Assembly: GCA_013349405.1 (NCBI GenBank)
Contig: DUZS01000020.1
Coordinates: forward strand, 1-64,000
Length of the DNA stretch: 64,000 nucleotides
Direction of reading: 5' to 3'
Source: Desulfuromonadales bacterium
GTDB lineage: Bacteria; Desulfobacterota; Desulfuromonadia; Geobacterales; Pseudopelobacteraceae
The notes beneath the pieces are model-generated. The model was not told where the DNA came from, ran no database searches, and saw nothing but the letters and a program-made list of their open reading frames with translations. Position 1 is the first letter of the stretch. The number at the start of each line of letters is the position of its first letter. The position numbers and the translations under genes are program-made. This document shows positions 32,003 through 42,760 of this stretch, in pieces.

Positions 32003-32821
32003 ATGATCGACTTTATTATTAATCAACAGCTTTGCACCACATGCGGCACCTGTGTTGCGGACTGTCCGGCAATGATCATCGCGATGGAGAATGGCTTCCC
32101 AACTATCGCCACCGAAAATGAGGCAACTTGCTACAAGTGCCAGCACTGCCTGGCCGTCTGCCCAACCGGTGCCGTCTCTATTCTGGGGCTCAAAGCGACC
32201 GGCAGCCGACCCCTGGCGGGAGGATTTCCTGCGCCGGACAAGGTAGAAATGTTGATCAAGGGAAGGCGCTCGATACGGCGCTATAAAGATGAAAACCTCG
32301 ATCCGGCGCTGCTGCAGCACCTGCTCGAAGTGGCCGGGCACGCACCAAGCGGCAGGAATACCCGGCAGGTCCGTTTTACCGTCGTTGATGATAAGGATAA
32401 AATGGCGGTGCTGCGCGAAGAGGTGATGACCGGATTGACCAGATTGGTGCACGACAACGCCCTTCCTGAAGGGTTGAGCTATTATGCCGACTTCATCATG
32501 ATGTGGGAGAAGAACCGGTATGACGTTATTTTCCGTGGGGCCCCGCACCTGCTGATCGTCTCGGCGCCACAGAACGTGGCGTCACCGCTGCCCGACTGTC
32601 TGATTGCCCTTTCATACTTTGAGCTGTTTGCCCAGGCAAACGGCGTCGGCACCGTTTGGAACGGACTTGCCAAGGTGGCCATCAACGACCTGCTGCCAGG
32701 TATGCGCGAACGCCTCGGCATCCCGGATGATCACCTGATCGGGTATGTCATGGCCTTCGGCAGACCGGCGCTTCACTATGCACGTACCACTCAGCATGGG
32801 GTAATCATCCACCGGGTGTAA
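32003..32821 (+). CDS. ferredoxin-nitroreductase fusion protein
   Basis: 272 aa from the ATG at 32003 (AAGGAG upstream). Residues 1-60 are a 2x[4Fe-4S] ferredoxin domain with the cysteine sets CTTCGTCVADCP and CYKCQHCLAVCP. Residues 75-272 are a flavin nitroreductase (RRSIRRYKDE, then EVAGHAPSGRNTRQVRF). Such fusions couple low-potential electrons to flavin reduction of nitro compounds, quinones or unknown substrates and are common in anaerobes. Cytoplasmic. Convergent with the MFS gene, with 5 nt between stops. Confidence 0.92.
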   Translation: MIDFIINQQLCTTCGTCVADCPAMIIAMENGFPTIATENEATCYKCQHCLAVCPTGAVSILGLKATGSRPLAGGFPAPDKVEMLIKGRRSIRRYKDENLDPALLQHLLEVAGHAPSGRNTRQVRFTVVDDKDKMAVLREEVMTGLTRLVHDNALPEGLSYYADFIMMWEKNRYDVIFRGAPHLLIVSAPQNVASPLPDCLIALSYFELFAQANGVGTVWNGLAKVAINDLLPGMRERLGIPDDHLIGYVMAFGRPALHYARTTQHGVIIHRV

Positions 32822-32826
32822 TGATA

Positions 32827-34167
32827 CTACGCAGACTCTCCGACCGGATCGGGTCGCTTGGTCTTGTTGATACGCAACACCAGACTCGAGGCAAGAAGGC
32901 AGATAATACCGGAAAGTATGAACGCAATCATATAGTCACCAAGGTAGGTCCGTATTGTTCCTGCAAAGGTAGCCGCCAATGCGGCCCCTACCTGGTGGCT
33001 GGCGAAGATCCAGCCGAACATGACCCCCACATGTTCCCTGCCGAATGCGTCTGCAGTCAGACGTACCGTTGGCGGTACCGTGGCAATCCAGTCCAGACCG
33101 TAGAACAGAGCAAATGCCGTAAGCCCCCATTCCGGACCGCTCAATGCAAACGGCAGCCCGAGCAGCGACAACCCTCTCAAACCATAATACCAGCAGAGCA
33201 GATAGCGGCTGTTGTACCGGTCGGACAGCCACCCGGAAAGGGTCGTTCCGGCCAGATCAAGTATTCCCATAAAAGCGAGGAGGCCCGCAGCCCGTACTTC
33301 GGGAATGCCGTGATCAAAACAGGCCGGAATCAGATGGGTACCGATCAGGCCGTTGGTGCTGGCGCCACAGATGAAAAAACTACCCGCCAGCAGCCAGAAA
33401 TCCCTTGAATGCATGCCCCGGCGCAGGCCATTAAGTGCGACCTGAAATGGATTGACTGCCGGACCACTCTGTAGAGCTGGTGTGGTACGGGTTTCACCAC
33501 CATCTTCTCCATAGGGAAGCAGACCGACATCTTTCGGATAATTACGCATGAACATCAGAACGACCGGAAGCGCGATACAAGCGGCAGCGGCAATTATAAA
33601 GGCTGCAACGCGCCAGCCATGATTGTGGGACAGAGATGCCAAAATTGGAAGAAACACCAACTGGCCGGTGGCAGCACTGGCGGTCAGAACACCCATCACC
33701 GTCCCCTGTGATTTTGTAAACCAGCGATTGACCACCGTTGCGCTGAGACTGTACGCCGTCATACCGGATCCGCAGCCGACAACAACTCCCCAGATCAGCA
33801 CCATATGCCATGGCTTTGTCATGAGCGTCGTCGCACTGACGCCAATGGCAAGCAGCAGCAGCGCAGTGGCCATGGTCCGCCGTATGCCGAAACGGGCGAA
33901 AAATGCCGCTGCAAAGGGCCCCATCAATCCATAGAGAAGCAGATTAACAGAGACAGCAATCGAAATAGTTGCCCGCGTCCAGCCGAATTCCTGTTCCAGC
34001 GGCACAATGAGAATGCCCGGGGTTGACCTGATCCCGGCAGTTACCAGCAGAGTCAGAAACGTCACTCCGGCAACGACCCAGGCGTAATGAAACCGCCCCC
34101 TGACTCTGTTCTGCGGGGTCTCTGAAATCTGAGAATTGTTTCTTTGAGGACTATCGGAATTGTTCAC
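32827..34167 (-). CDS. MFS transporter, monocarboxylate/oxalate-formate antiporter-like
   Basis: 446 aa, twelve hydrophobic helices. The opening FHYAWVVAGVTFLTLLVTAG and the loop RFGIRRTMATALLLL are typical of the OFA/MCT branch that carries organic acids. The segment YPKDVGLLPYGEDGGE lies in the central cytoplasmic loop. Start is GTG at 34167 with AAGGA upstream. Substrate unknown. It is 12 nt downstream of the DCC gene, likely one transcript. Confidence 0.85.
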   Translation of the reverse strand: MNNSDSPQRNNSQISETPQNRVRGRFHYAWVVAGVTFLTLLVTAGIRSTPGILIVPLEQEFGWTRATISIAVSVNLLLYGLMGPFAAAFFARFGIRRTMATALLLLAIGVSATTLMTKPWHMVLIWGVVVGCGSGMTAYSLSATVVNRWFTKSQGTVMGVLTASAATGQLVFLPILASLSHNHGWRVAAFIIAAAACIALPVVLMFMRNYPKDVGLLPYGEDGGETRTTPALQSGPAVNPFQVALNGLRRGMHSRDFWLLAGSFFICGASTNGLIGTHLIPACFDHGIPEVRAAGLLAFMGILDLAGTTLSGWLSDRYNSRYLLCWYYGLRGLSLLGLPFALSGPEWGLTAFALFYGLDWIATVPPTVRLTADAFGREHVGVMFGWIFASHQVGAALAATFAGTIRTYLGDYMIAFILSGIICLLASSLVLRINKTKRPDPVGESA

Positions 34168-34179
34168 TTTGCAGGGTCC

Positions 34180-34599
34180 TTATCGTTTGAATGTGCCAGT
34201 CCGGCAGGTGCCGCTGTGGCAGAGGTTTCTCTTTGGCAGGTACGGGCGGATTCGGGCAAAGCCCTTATAGAGCAGGCGGGCCACCGGGTTGACCAGCGGT
34301 AACGCTGCCAGGCTGTTCAGGGTAGCATACAGAAATGAATTCGGGAACGCCTGCCAGATAGCCTGAAACGCCTCGACGCCCCGGTATACCACACCATTCC
34401 TGTCAACTGCATGAAGCTCATACATGAATCGGTCCAGAGTAATCTGAAAAGGAGCCGGATCAAACTCGGGCGCAGCAATATCAACCGCGACCAGCCTGCC
34501 GCCATGATCCTGACGCAGGTAATGCTCAATCTCCGTGGCGCAGACGATGCACGACCCGTCGTAAAACACCCTCAGGGGATATTCCGGCTTATTCGGCAT
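34180..34599 (-). CDS. DCC-family (DUF393) thiol-disulfide protein
   Basis: 139 aa. The family hallmark is at the N-terminus: FYDGSCIVCATEIEHYLR with a CxxC, then LVAVDIAAPEFDP and the aromatic/Gly segment GVVYRGVEAFQAIWQAFP. These are small thioredoxin-like proteins of uncertain role. Several Cys near the C-terminus (CHSGTCRTG) may add another redox pair. It lies just upstream of the MFS gene. Confidence 0.88.
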   Translation of the reverse strand: MPNKPEYPLRVFYDGSCIVCATEIEHYLRQDHGGRLVAVDIAAPEFDPAPFQITLDRFMYELHAVDRNGVVYRGVEAFQAIWQAFPNSFLYATLNSLAALPLVNPVARLLYKGFARIRPYLPKRNLCHSGTCRTGTFKR

Positions 34600-34811
34600 A
34601 GGTCAAAGTTTCCTTTCCACAAAAACTATCTTCTTGTAATAAATAATGCCATTATTTTGAGTCTAACAACTCATTCCGCAGTAGTAAAGTACTAAAAACC
34701 CGTTGTTAAATCGGGTAAACTGCTGTATCGTTGCCAGTAACTATTTACATTACGAATAATTCTTACATGTGCTGTTTGTCAGTTCAGCTAACTCTCTGAC
34801 GGAGGTGTGCC

Positions 34812-37004
34812 ATGAAGATTCATAATAAATACTTCCCCTTCCTTCTCCTCACACTTGTTTCTCTCTTTTCTCTTCTCATTTTGATAAATTGCGGCGGCGG
34901 TGGCGGCACTACTGCCGTCACACCCCCCACTCCCGACATAACCGGCGGCTGGGCCGGGACCTGGTCCGGCATCGATCCGGTCGCCGGACAGGTAACCGGC
35001 AACTGGCAGGCGGATGTGCTCCAGGCCGGAAAAAATGTCAGCGGCAGCGGTACGTTGAGCGGTGACGTCGACTGTTCCGATGGCGCCCTCGCCGGGGCTG
35101 TCGGCGCCAACAACGTCCCGGCAGGAACACTTACCCGGGCACCATGTCAACAGAACAGCTGGACCATCACGGCACTGGATATGACGACCCGTAGTGTCAG
35201 CGGCACCTGGACTCAACCGGGGAGCGGTGCTTCCGGCACCTTTACCGGCACCCAGGTGGCACTGCCGACCGGACCGCAGATAGCATTTTTCACCCCTCAG
35301 GGAGGTATCCCCGGGGCAATAATGACCATTGTCGGCTCCGGTTTTGACCCTGTCACTGCGAACAATCTGCTTTCAATTAACAGCAGCTCTCCAGCCCAGA
35401 TAATTTCTGCCACCGCAACCACGCTTGTCGCCAGAGTCCCGGCAGGAGCATCTTCGGGACCGCTCTCCCTGAAAACCGCCATCAGTCCCCGCTCCTTCAA
35501 CGCCGCCGCCGGATACCCCACCCCGGTCAGCTCCGGTTCAATCACGGTCGGTTCACTGCCGGAAGGCGTTGCCGTCACCCCTGATGGCCGACGGGTGTTT
35601 GTAGCCAACAGCAGTGACGGCACGGTCAGCATGATCAACATCAATCCCCGCACGGTTATCTCCACCACAAAGGTATTTACTCAAGGTGAAGCAATCATTA
35701 GCGGGATTGCTATCAGTGCCGATGGAAGGCGAGTGTATACGGGGTATTATGACCCGGCCAGCAGGGAGCGCGGCCTTGCCGTACTTCACGGGACTACAAA
35801 TGCCGTACTCCGCACCATTACGCTTGCGACAGCACAACCGGCTCCGGCCCCGGGCACTAACTCCGGTGGTGTTGCCATCAGTCCCGACGGCTCGTTCGTC
35901 ATGGTGGCAAATAATATCGAAGGCGGAGCGTTTTACGACGTAGATGTGGCCGGCAACCTGGTTGTTGCTGCCACAACGCCCCCCGGTTCGAGCTCAATAC
36001 CGAGGGGAGCGGCAATCAGCCCTGACAACCGGAGTGCCTATCTGCTTTACAGCGGGGCACATGTCATCCAGGTTTTCAGCCTTTCCGGAAAAAGCGTCAC
36101 CGCCACCATCAACCTGTCATCAGCTCCGACAAGCGTGGCCATCTCTCCCGACGGACAAAGGGCCTACGTTTCAAGTTCTGACGCTGGTACGATAACTGTT
36201 ATCGACACAACCACCAACAGCATCCGTAACAGTTGGGGCGGCTTCAGCACTCCGGCAGGTGTGGCTGTCAGCCCGGATGGTTCAAGAATATTTGTGGCAA
36301 ATAGTACCGGTAATTCGATCTCTGTAGTGGCAACGGCTGATGGCGCAGTGGAGTCAGCCGTTCCGACCGCTGCAGGACCGACCGGAGTCGCCATATCTCC
36401 GGATGGGAAACGGGCGTTTGTCACCAATCGCTTCCCCGGGACCGTGGAAGAGATCGGTGGTGTCGCTTCGTTGGCGGTCGCCAAGTCCGGTTCCGGAATA
36501 GGAACCGTCACATCACAGCCAGGTGCAATCGACTGCGGCTTCAACTGCTCCGCACAATTCCCCCTGGGCACGATCGTGACACTCTCCGCAGTCCCGTCTG
36601 CGAATTCTACATTCGCCGGGTGGAGTGGAGACCCGGACTGTTCAGATGGTGTAATATCTCTGAGTGACAGTAAAAGCTGTGTTGCCATTTTCACCGCCGC
36701 ACAAAGCAACAACGGAGGGGGCTATTATGGCGGCGGCGGTTGTTTTATCGCTACAGCAGCCTATGGTTCTTCCCTTGATCCACACGTCAAAGTACTCCGC
36801 TCCTTTCGGGACCGTTACCTCATGACCAACGATGCCGGACGCGCGTTCGTGACGACATACTATCGGCACTCGCCACCGCTTGCCGCGTACATATCACGTC
36901 ACGAAACACTCCGGGGTGCGGTGCGGCTGATGCTGACGCCACTTGTGTATGGTATCGAGTTCGCAACCGGCCTCGCGTCTGACGTTGCAGAGGCCTCGCG
37001 TTAA
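34812..37004 (+). CDS. surface lipoprotein with IPT, YVTN beta-propeller, InlB-like and [10 protein letters not shown] elements
   Basis: 730 aa. Signal sequence ending LLILINCGG, a weak lipobox. Then a low-complexity Gly-rich linker, an IPT/TIG-like domain (about residues 160-235, [20 protein letters not shown]), six or more YVTN-type propeller blades (repeats of [19 protein letters not shown]), and a divergent InlB/bacterial repeat with [13 protein letters not shown] and [10 protein letters not shown]. The C-terminal [16 protein letters not shown] motif and a 50-residue tail follow, as found on many exported proteins of Geobacter relatives. Probably outer-surface attached. A terminator follows at once, so it is transcribed alone. 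Confidence 0.85.
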   Translation: MKIHNKYFPFLLLTLVSLFSLLILINCGGGGGTTAVTPPTPDITGGWAGTWSGIDPVAGQVTGNWQADVLQAGKNVSGSGTLSGDVDCSDGALAGAVGANNVPAGTLTRAPCQQNSWTITALDMTTRSVSGTWTQPGSGASGTFTGTQVALPTGPQIAFFTPQGGIPGAIMTIVGSGFDPVTANNLLSINSSSPAQIISATATTLVARVPAGASSGPLSLKTAISPRSFNAAAGYPTPVSSGSITVGSLPEGVAVTPDGRRVFVANSSDGTVSMININPRTVISTTKVFTQGEAIISGIAISADGRRVYTGYYDPASRERGLAVLHGTTNAVLRTITLATAQPAPAPGTNSGGVAISPDGSFVMVANNIEGGAFYDVDVAGNLVVAATTPPGSSSIPRGAAISPDNRSAYLLYSGAHVIQVFSLSGKSVTATINLSSAPTSVAISPDGQRAYVSSSDAGTITVIDTTTNSIRNSWGGFSTPAGVAVSPDGSRIFVANSTGNSISVVATADGAVESAVPTAAGPTGVAISPDGKRAFVTNRFPGTVEEIGGVASLAVAKSGSGIGTVTSQPGAIDCGFNCSAQFPLGTIVTLSAVPSANSTFAGWSGDPDCSDGVISLSDSKSCVAIFTAAQSNNGGGYYGGGGCFIATAAYGSSLDPHVKVLRSFRDRYLMTNDAGRAFVTTYYRHSPPLAAYISRHETLRGAVRLMLTPLVYGIEFATGLASDVAEASR

Positions 37005-37030
37005 CGGAAGTACCGTATCCGACAGGTAAT

Positions 37031-37060
37031 AAAAAAGGCAACCGGATGGTTGCCTTTTTT
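37031..37060 (+). terminator. rho-independent terminator after the YVTN gene
   Basis: GGCAACC/GGTTGCC stem with a 4-nt loop, flanked by A6 on the left and T6 on the right, so it can stop transcripts from both directions (the YVTN gene and the RND operon). Confidence 0.92.
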
Positions 37061-37126
37061 ATCGGTTATCTCTTCTGTTGGGATCAACAGAATTCGCTTT
37101 TCTACATGACCATTAATACCCTCTAC

Positions 37127-40100
37127 CTATTTACGCAATTCAGCTTCAGAAACCGCTGCCGGATTGTCCTCATTTCTCTCCCGCTCTCTGCCATGATCTT
37201 TCGCCACCAGCATGTAAATGGACGGCACCACAAAAAGAGTAAAAAATGTTCCGATGAACATGCCGCCGACCAGAACGAGGCCGATTGAGTTTCGGGCGGC
37301 TGCTCCGGCGCCACTGACCAGCGTAAGCGGAAAGTGGCCGGCAATGGTGGCGGCGCTGGTCATCAGAATCGGTCGCAGGCGGGTCATGGCGGCCGATCGG
37401 ATCGCTTCAAGCTTGGGCAATCCCCCTTCCTGCAATTTATTGGCAAACTCCACGACAAGTATACCGTTTTTTGCCACCAGGCCCACCAGAGTAACCAATC
37501 CGACCTGCGAATAAATATTGAGCGTTGTCGTCCATCCTTTTGTCCAGAAAGGGGTGTTGGGATCAGGCATTTTGAGGAACGTGAAGATCAGTGCGCCAAA
37601 GATGGCCAGTGGTACTGAACCGGCCAGGATCACGAAAGGGTCACGGAAGCTGTTGAACTGGGCGGCAAGCACCAGGAAAATAAGCACAACCGCCAGCGAG
37701 AATGCCGGAAGAAACTTGTTCCCCTCAACCCGCAGCTGCCGCGACTCACCGGTGTAATCAAGCAGATACCCCTTCGGCAGCACCTTACCCGCCTCATCTT
37801 CCAGAAAGCGCAGCGCCTCATCCAGAGGGCGCAGAGCGACGCCGCTGATTTTTACGGCATTCAGCTGCTGAAAGCGGTTCAGTGAGCGAGGCACAACAGA
37901 TTCTTTGAGCGTTGCCACGGTTGAGAGCGGAACCAGCGTACCATTCGGTCCGGTAACGCGGATATCATTGAGCTGTTCAGGATTGAGGCGACCGACCCGC
38001 TCTATCTGGGGGATAACCTTGTAGCTGCGTCCGGCAATATCAAAGCGATTAACAAACCCGCCCCCCACCATGCCGCCGACATCAGTGGCAATCTGCCCAA
38101 GGGTAAGCCCCATAGCGGCAACTTTATCCCGATCGATGACAAACTCCGTCTGCGGTTGATCGATTTTTACGTCGATCAGGGGCGGAAAGGCGAACATACC
38201 GCTCTTCATCGCCTGCATCTGGATTTTTTTGGCAAATTCAAGTATCTGCGCACTCTCAGCCGTTGAAGCGATGATAAACTCAACCGGGAACTGTCCCCCT
38301 CCCGGAAGAGCAGGCGGTGTAACCGGGAAAACAGTGACACCGGAAATTGTGCCCAGTTTCTGTTGAACCTCCGGCAGAATCTGGAATATTGTCCGTTTGC
38401 GTTCATCCCACGGCTTGACAATCATCCCTGAGAATCCGGATGAGGGAAAGGTGATCTGAAAGGTAAAATCTGTTTCCGGCACACTCATAAAAGCCTTGTT
38501 GACCGCAGCGGCATAGCTTCGGTTCTGATCAAGTGTCGAGTTTGCCGCCGCATCCAGAATACCGAAAATGACCCCCTGATCCTCAGTGGGAGCGAGTTCG
38601 CGGGCCGACATGGTGAACAGCGGGATCGTCAGAAAGCTGAAAATAATCCAGATGCCGTACACCGCCGGGCGGGCGGAAAGGGTCCGGTCAAGCAGGCGAC
38701 CGTAGAATACCTTGAACCGTTTGAAATCACGGGCAATCTTTCCGGCAAAACCATGCTCCTCCATCCCCGGTTTCAGCAGTTTTGCCGACATGACCGGTGA
38801 AAGCGTCAATGCCACGATACCTGAGATGGTGACCGCGCCGGCGAGCGTCAGAGAAAATTCGCGGAACAGCGAACCGGTCAATCCCCCCTGAAGTCCGATG
38901 GGGAGGTACACCGCTGCCAGAGTGATCGTCATGGCAATGATCGGGCCCAACAGTTCCCGCGCACCGGAGAGAGCAGCCTCAAGCGGTGATTTACCCTCGC
39001 CGAGGTGACGCTCGACATTCTCCACCACGACAATGGCATCATCGACGACAAGACCGACCGAGAGTACTACCGCCAGCAGGGTTAACAGGTTGACGGTGAA
39101 ACCGAAAATCTGCATCAGGAAGACAGCTCCGATGAGCGAAACCGGAATGGCAACGACCGGGATGAGTACCGCACGGAACGATCCGAGAAAGAGGAATATT
39201 ACAATCATCACGATAATGAGGGTGTCAACCAGAGTTTTCAGCACTTCAGAGATGGCGTTATTGATGTAGTTAGTGGCGTCGTAGGCCACCTTTGCGTGCA
39301 TACCGCTCGGAAGCTCGCGTTGAATGGCCGCCATTTCAACATTCACCCGCTTGATGACGTCGATAGAGTTGGCATTAGGCAGCGGCCAGATTCCCATAAA
39401 AACTGCAGCCTGACCGGAGAATCGAACTTCGGCTTCATAATCCTCCGCGCCAAGCATGACATCGGCAACATCCGCAAGACGCACCAGTGTGCCATTCTGC
39501 TGGCGGACAACCAGATTCTTGAACTCATTTACGGTATTGAGATTGGTATTGGCGGACAGGTTGACCTGAATAAGCGCACCTTTACTGCGGCCCAACGGCG
39601 CCAGAACGTTATTGGCAGCAAGGGCCTGTCTCACCTGCGCCGGACTGATGTTGAGCGCCGCCATCCGGTCCGGTTTGAGCCAGACCCGCATGGCGAAGGT
39701 GCGGGCACCGAGGATATCGGCACGCTGCACCCCGGCAAGAGCGGACAGGCGCGGCTGAACTACCCGGGCCAGATAATCGGTGATTTCGTTCTGTTTGAGA
39801 TCATCCGAAGTGAAACTGAGGTATGCCGAAGCGAACTGACTGTCGGCAGATTCGATGTTGATACTCGGAACCTCTGCCTCCACCGGCAGGTCGCGGCGCA
39901 CCTGATCAACCTTTGAGCTGATTTCCGACAAAGCCTTGGTGGCATCATAGTTCAGTTTCAGTCGGACATTGATGGTAGAGAGACCGAGAGCGCTCTGCGA
40001 TTCCATATATTCAATGCCATCAGCTGCGGCAATAGCCCGCTCAAGCGGGGTGGTAACAAAACCGCGCACCAGCTCGGCATTGGCACCGACGTACACCGTT

Positions 40101-40246
40101 GTAACGGTAACCGCAGAATTTTCACTGCGGGGATACTGGCGAACATTGAGGGAACGAATAGCCTGTAGTCCGGCGATTATGATCACCAGGTTGACTACAA
40201 GTGCCAGGACGGGACGACGTATGAAGAGATCAGTAATAGTATTCAT
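37127..40246 (-). CDS. RND multidrug efflux permease (AcrB/MexB HAE1 family)
   Basis: 1039 aa, the usual length. Twelve membrane helices with two large periplasmic loops; the N-terminus MNTITDLFIRRPVLALVVNL and the helix-4 segment VLSVGLVVDDAIVVVENVER carry the Asp pair that relays protons. It pumps diverse amphiphiles out through a periplasmic adaptor and TolC-like channel. No outer channel gene is adjacent. Its start is 6 nt from the adaptor stop, so both share one operon. Confidence 0.95.
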   Translation of the reverse strand: MNTITDLFIRRPVLALVVNLVIIIAGLQAIRSLNVRQYPRSENSAVTVTTVYVGANAELVRGFVTTPLERAIAAADGIEYMESQSALGLSTINVRLKLNYDATKALSEISSKVDQVRRDLPVEAEVPSINIESADSQFASAYLSFTSDDLKQNEITDYLARVVQPRLSALAGVQRADILGARTFAMRVWLKPDRMAALNISPAQVRQALAANNVLAPLGRSKGALIQVNLSANTNLNTVNEFKNLVVRQQNGTLVRLADVADVMLGAEDYEAEVRFSGQAAVFMGIWPLPNANSIDVIKRVNVEMAAIQRELPSGMHAKVAYDATNYINNAISEVLKTLVDTLIIVMIVIFLFLGSFRAVLIPVVAIPVSLIGAVFLMQIFGFTVNLLTLLAVVLSVGLVVDDAIVVVENVERHLGEGKSPLEAALSGARELLGPIIAMTITLAAVYLPIGLQGGLTGSLFREFSLTLAGAVTISGIVALTLSPVMSAKLLKPGMEEHGFAGKIARDFKRFKVFYGRLLDRTLSARPAVYGIWIIFSFLTIPLFTMSARELAPTEDQGVIFGILDAAANSTLDQNRSYAAAVNKAFMSVPETDFTFQITFPSSGFSGMIVKPWDERKRTIFQILPEVQQKLGTISGVTVFPVTPPALPGGGQFPVEFIIASTAESAQILEFAKKIQMQAMKSGMFAFPPLIDVKIDQPQTEFVIDRDKVAAMGLTLGQIATDVGGMVGGGFVNRFDIAGRSYKVIPQIERVGRLNPEQLNDIRVTGPNGTLVPLSTVATLKESVVPRSLNRFQQLNAVKISGVALRPLDEALRFLEDEAGKVLPKGYLLDYTGESRQLRVEGNKFLPAFSLAVVLIFLVLAAQFNSFRDPFVILAGSVPLAIFGALIFTFLKMPDPNTPFWTKGWTTTLNIYSQVGLVTLVGLVAKNGILVVEFANKLQEGGLPKLEAIRSAAMTRLRPILMTSAATIAGHFPLTLVSGAGAAARNSIGLVLVGGMFIGTFFTLFVVPSIYMLVAKDHGRERERNEDNPAAVSEAELRK

Positions 40247-40252
40247 GGCGGA

Positions 40253-41371
40253 TCAGTTGTTTTCCGGTTTTGGGGAATGCTGAAATTGCGGGGCAAGTTT
40301 GTTGTCGATGACCGCTGCCTGACCATTGCGCAGCTTGAAGACACCGGTACTTACGACGGTTTCACCGATCTTGAGGCCGGAGGTAACGGCCACGAAATCG
40401 CCACGCTTCTCACCCAGCCTTATAAATTGCTGGCGGACAACCAAGCCTTTGCCTTCTTTGGCGTTTTCAACAATGAACACCGAATCGCTGTAAGGAGCGT
40501 ACAGGACCGACGTCGCCGGGATGGCGAGAACCTGCTGACGTGTCGGGAGGCCGACTGACACAGTAATGTACATGCCGGGGCGCAGACGTTCTCCCTTGTT
40601 TGAGACCGTGGCCTGAATTTTTACCGCCCGGGTTTCGGCATCAACCAGCGGGTTTATGGCAGTAATTTTTCCGGTTAGCATGTCAGTGCCGAGAACATCA
40701 CCGCTGAGTCGGACCGGATACCCCATTTTCAGCTGTGACAACTGCTGCTGCGGCAGGGAAAAATCGACAAAAACCGGATCAAGAGCCTGCAGGGTAACAA
40801 TCTGGTCACCCTCCCTGAGCATTTGTCCCTGATTGATAGTTCTGATGCCAAGCCGACCGGCAAACGGAGCGTGAACAGTTTTTTTTGCCATGGCCGCCCG
40901 CAGAGTATCGACTGCAGCCTTTGCCTGCAGTGACGCTGCAAGCGCTTTATCCAGATCCGTCTGGGCAATTATGCCATCAGCCAACATCCGCTGCGCACGC
41001 TTCAGCTCGGTTTCTGCAAGCGTTGCCTGAGCCTGGGCACCCGGCAGCTGAGCTTCTTCAGAGCTGATATCCTGCTGCATGAGGAGGTCACCCTTTGCCA
41101 CTGGACTCCCTGACTCAAAAGCTATTTTCATTACTTTCCCGGCAGCTTCAGCCGCAACTGTCACCCCCTGCACAGCGGTAAGCGACCCGACAGAACTGAG
41201 CGAGGTTTCCCAGGTTTCCGCTGTAACCAGCGCCGTGGTCACCGTTTCAGGCGGCGGCACAAACTTCTTGCCGCCAGCTATCATAGACCTGATCTGCAGT
41301 GTTTTTATTCCGGCAAGAACGGCAACGATGAGCAGAACGCCGAATACAGCAAAAATGATGCGCTTTTTCAT
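40253..41371 (-). CDS. RND efflux periplasmic adaptor (AcrA/MexA-like)
   Basis: 372 aa from the ATG at 41371 (GGAGCACCATTCC upstream). N-terminal helix (IIFAVFGVLLIVAVLAG) as anchor, lipoyl half (VTVAAEAAGKVMKIAFESG), helical hairpin, second lipoyl half (TVHAPFAGRLGIRTINQG) and C-terminal barrels. Adaptor for the RND pump downstream. The promoter region on its right also holds the divergent OYE reductase start at 41669. Confidence 0.92.
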   Translation of the reverse strand: MKKRIIFAVFGVLLIVAVLAGIKTLQIRSMIAGGKKFVPPPETVTTALVTAETWETSLSSVGSLTAVQGVTVAAEAAGKVMKIAFESGSPVAKGDLLMQQDISSEEAQLPGAQAQATLAETELKRAQRMLADGIIAQTDLDKALAASLQAKAAVDTLRAAMAKKTVHAPFAGRLGIRTINQGQMLREGDQIVTLQALDPVFVDFSLPQQQLSQLKMGYPVRLSGDVLGTDMLTGKITAINPLVDAETRAVKIQATVSNKGERLRPGMYITVSVGLPTRQQVLAIPATSVLYAPYSDSVFIVENAKEGKGLVVRQQFIRLGEKRGDFVAVTSGLKIGETVVSTGVFKLRNGQAAVIDNKLAPQFQHSPKPENN

Positions 41372-41668
41372 GGAATGGTGCTCCATACTGGTAAGGTGTA
41401 AAGGCGATATTCAGAACTGTGTCCAGCAAATAAAGCCGATAAGTTTAGTCTTATAACATGCGTTGCACCGGAAGAAAAGTCGATAATTTTCACTTCGTAC
41501 TAATGGAGTAATTTCAATGGACATGACTTTTGTCAAGAGTATCGGATAAAATTTGTCCTGTTCACTTAAAGCACATCTGTGATACAGTGTCTGCCAAAGT
41601 GCTGCTGGTTTTCCGTTTGTGAAAAGCAGCTGACAGTACAATCAAATGACAAAGGACAGGTGAATGAT

Positions 41669-42760
41669 ATGAAACTTTTTTCCTCCTCGCAGCTTGGCCC
41701 TGTATCACTTAAAAACCGCATTGTGATGTCACCGATGACCCGCAACCGCGCGCCTGGCAATATTCCCAACGATCTGATGGCCGAGTATTACGGCCAACGT
41801 GCCGGCGCCGGCCTGATCATTACCGAAGGTACGTCACCCTCTCCTAACGGCCTTGGCTATCCGCGCATCCCGGGAATTCATTCCGCTGCACAGACCAAAG
41901 GATGGCAGTTGATCACTGGCGCCGTACACGCCCGTGGCGGCACAATTTTTATCCAGCTGATGCATGCCGGTCGGGTCGGCAGCGTGCTGAACCTGCCGGA
42001 GGGTGCCGAACTGATCGCGCCTTCAGCCGTCACAATGAGCGGGAAAATCTGGACCGACAGTCAGGGAGAACAACCGTACGGTACGCCGCGCGAACTGACA
42101 TCCGTAGAAATCAAGAGGACCATCGACGAATATGTCCTGGCTGCACGCAACGCCGTAGCCGCCGGATTTGACGGTGTTGAGATACATGGCGCAAACGGCT
42201 ACCTGATTACCCAGTTCCTTGACCCGGGGTCGAACCTCCGCAGCGACGAATATGGCGGAGATGCCGCACGACGCAACCGCTTTGCTCTTGATATTGCCGA
42301 TTCTGTAAGCGCGGCTATTGGCGCTGAGCGGGTCGGCATACGGCTTTCCCCTTACGGCGTGTTTAACGATATGAGCGGCAGCTACGCAGGGATTGCGGAT
42401 CAGTATGGCGACCTGGCGGCAGCTCTCGGGAAACTCAATCTTGCCTACGTTCATCTGGTTGATCATTCGGCAATGGGAGCACCCAAACCGGAGGCTGCAA
42501 CCGTAGAGCGTATCAGTTGTGAATTTAAACAGGCTGGTGGCGGGGCGGTCATATTATCCGGCGGGTACGATCGTGACCGGGCCGAAGCCGATCTGGCCAG
42601 CGGCGCGGCCGATCTTATCGGCTATGGACGGCCGTTTATCTCAAATCCTGATCTTGTTGAGCGGTTACAAAGCGGTGCTCCGCTGGCTGTGCCGGATCAG
42701 GCGACCTTCTATTCGCCCGGCAGCGCAGGATATACCGATTATCCCTGCCTCAACCAATAA
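41669..42760 (+). CDS. Old Yellow Enzyme family alkene reductase
   Basis: 363 aa from the ATG at 41669; the longer reading from 41579 lacks OYE sequence at its start. FMN-binding OYE features: KNRIVMSPMTRNRA, EYYGQRAGAGLIITEGT, FIQLMHAGRV, GFDGVEIHGANGYLITQFLD, and DLIGYGRPFISNPDL. Such enzymes reduce activated C=C bonds, maleimides or nitroesters with NAD(P)H. Divergent from the RND efflux operon, which fits a shared response to electrophiles; regulation is not visible. Confidence 0.94.
   Translation: MKLFSSSQLGPVSLKNRIVMSPMTRNRAPGNIPNDLMAEYYGQRAGAGLIITEGTSPSPNGLGYPRIPGIHSAAQTKGWQLITGAVHARGGTIFIQLMHAGRVGSVLNLPEGAELIAPSAVTMSGKIWTDSQGEQPYGTPRELTSVEIKRTIDEYVLAARNAVAAGFDGVEIHGANGYLITQFLDPGSNLRSDEYGGDAARRNRFALDIADSVSAAIGAERVGIRLSPYGVFNDMSGSYAGIADQYGDLAAALGKLNLAYVHLVDHSAMGAPKPEAATVERISCEFKQAGGGAVILSGGYDRDRAEADLASGAADLIGYGRPFISNPDLVERLQSGAPLAVPDQATFYSPGSAGYTDYPCLNQ

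Noticed and set aside
39296-39916. 206-codon plus-strand ORF
   Set aside because: It lies inside the RND permease gene on the opposite strand; a GC-driven shadow.
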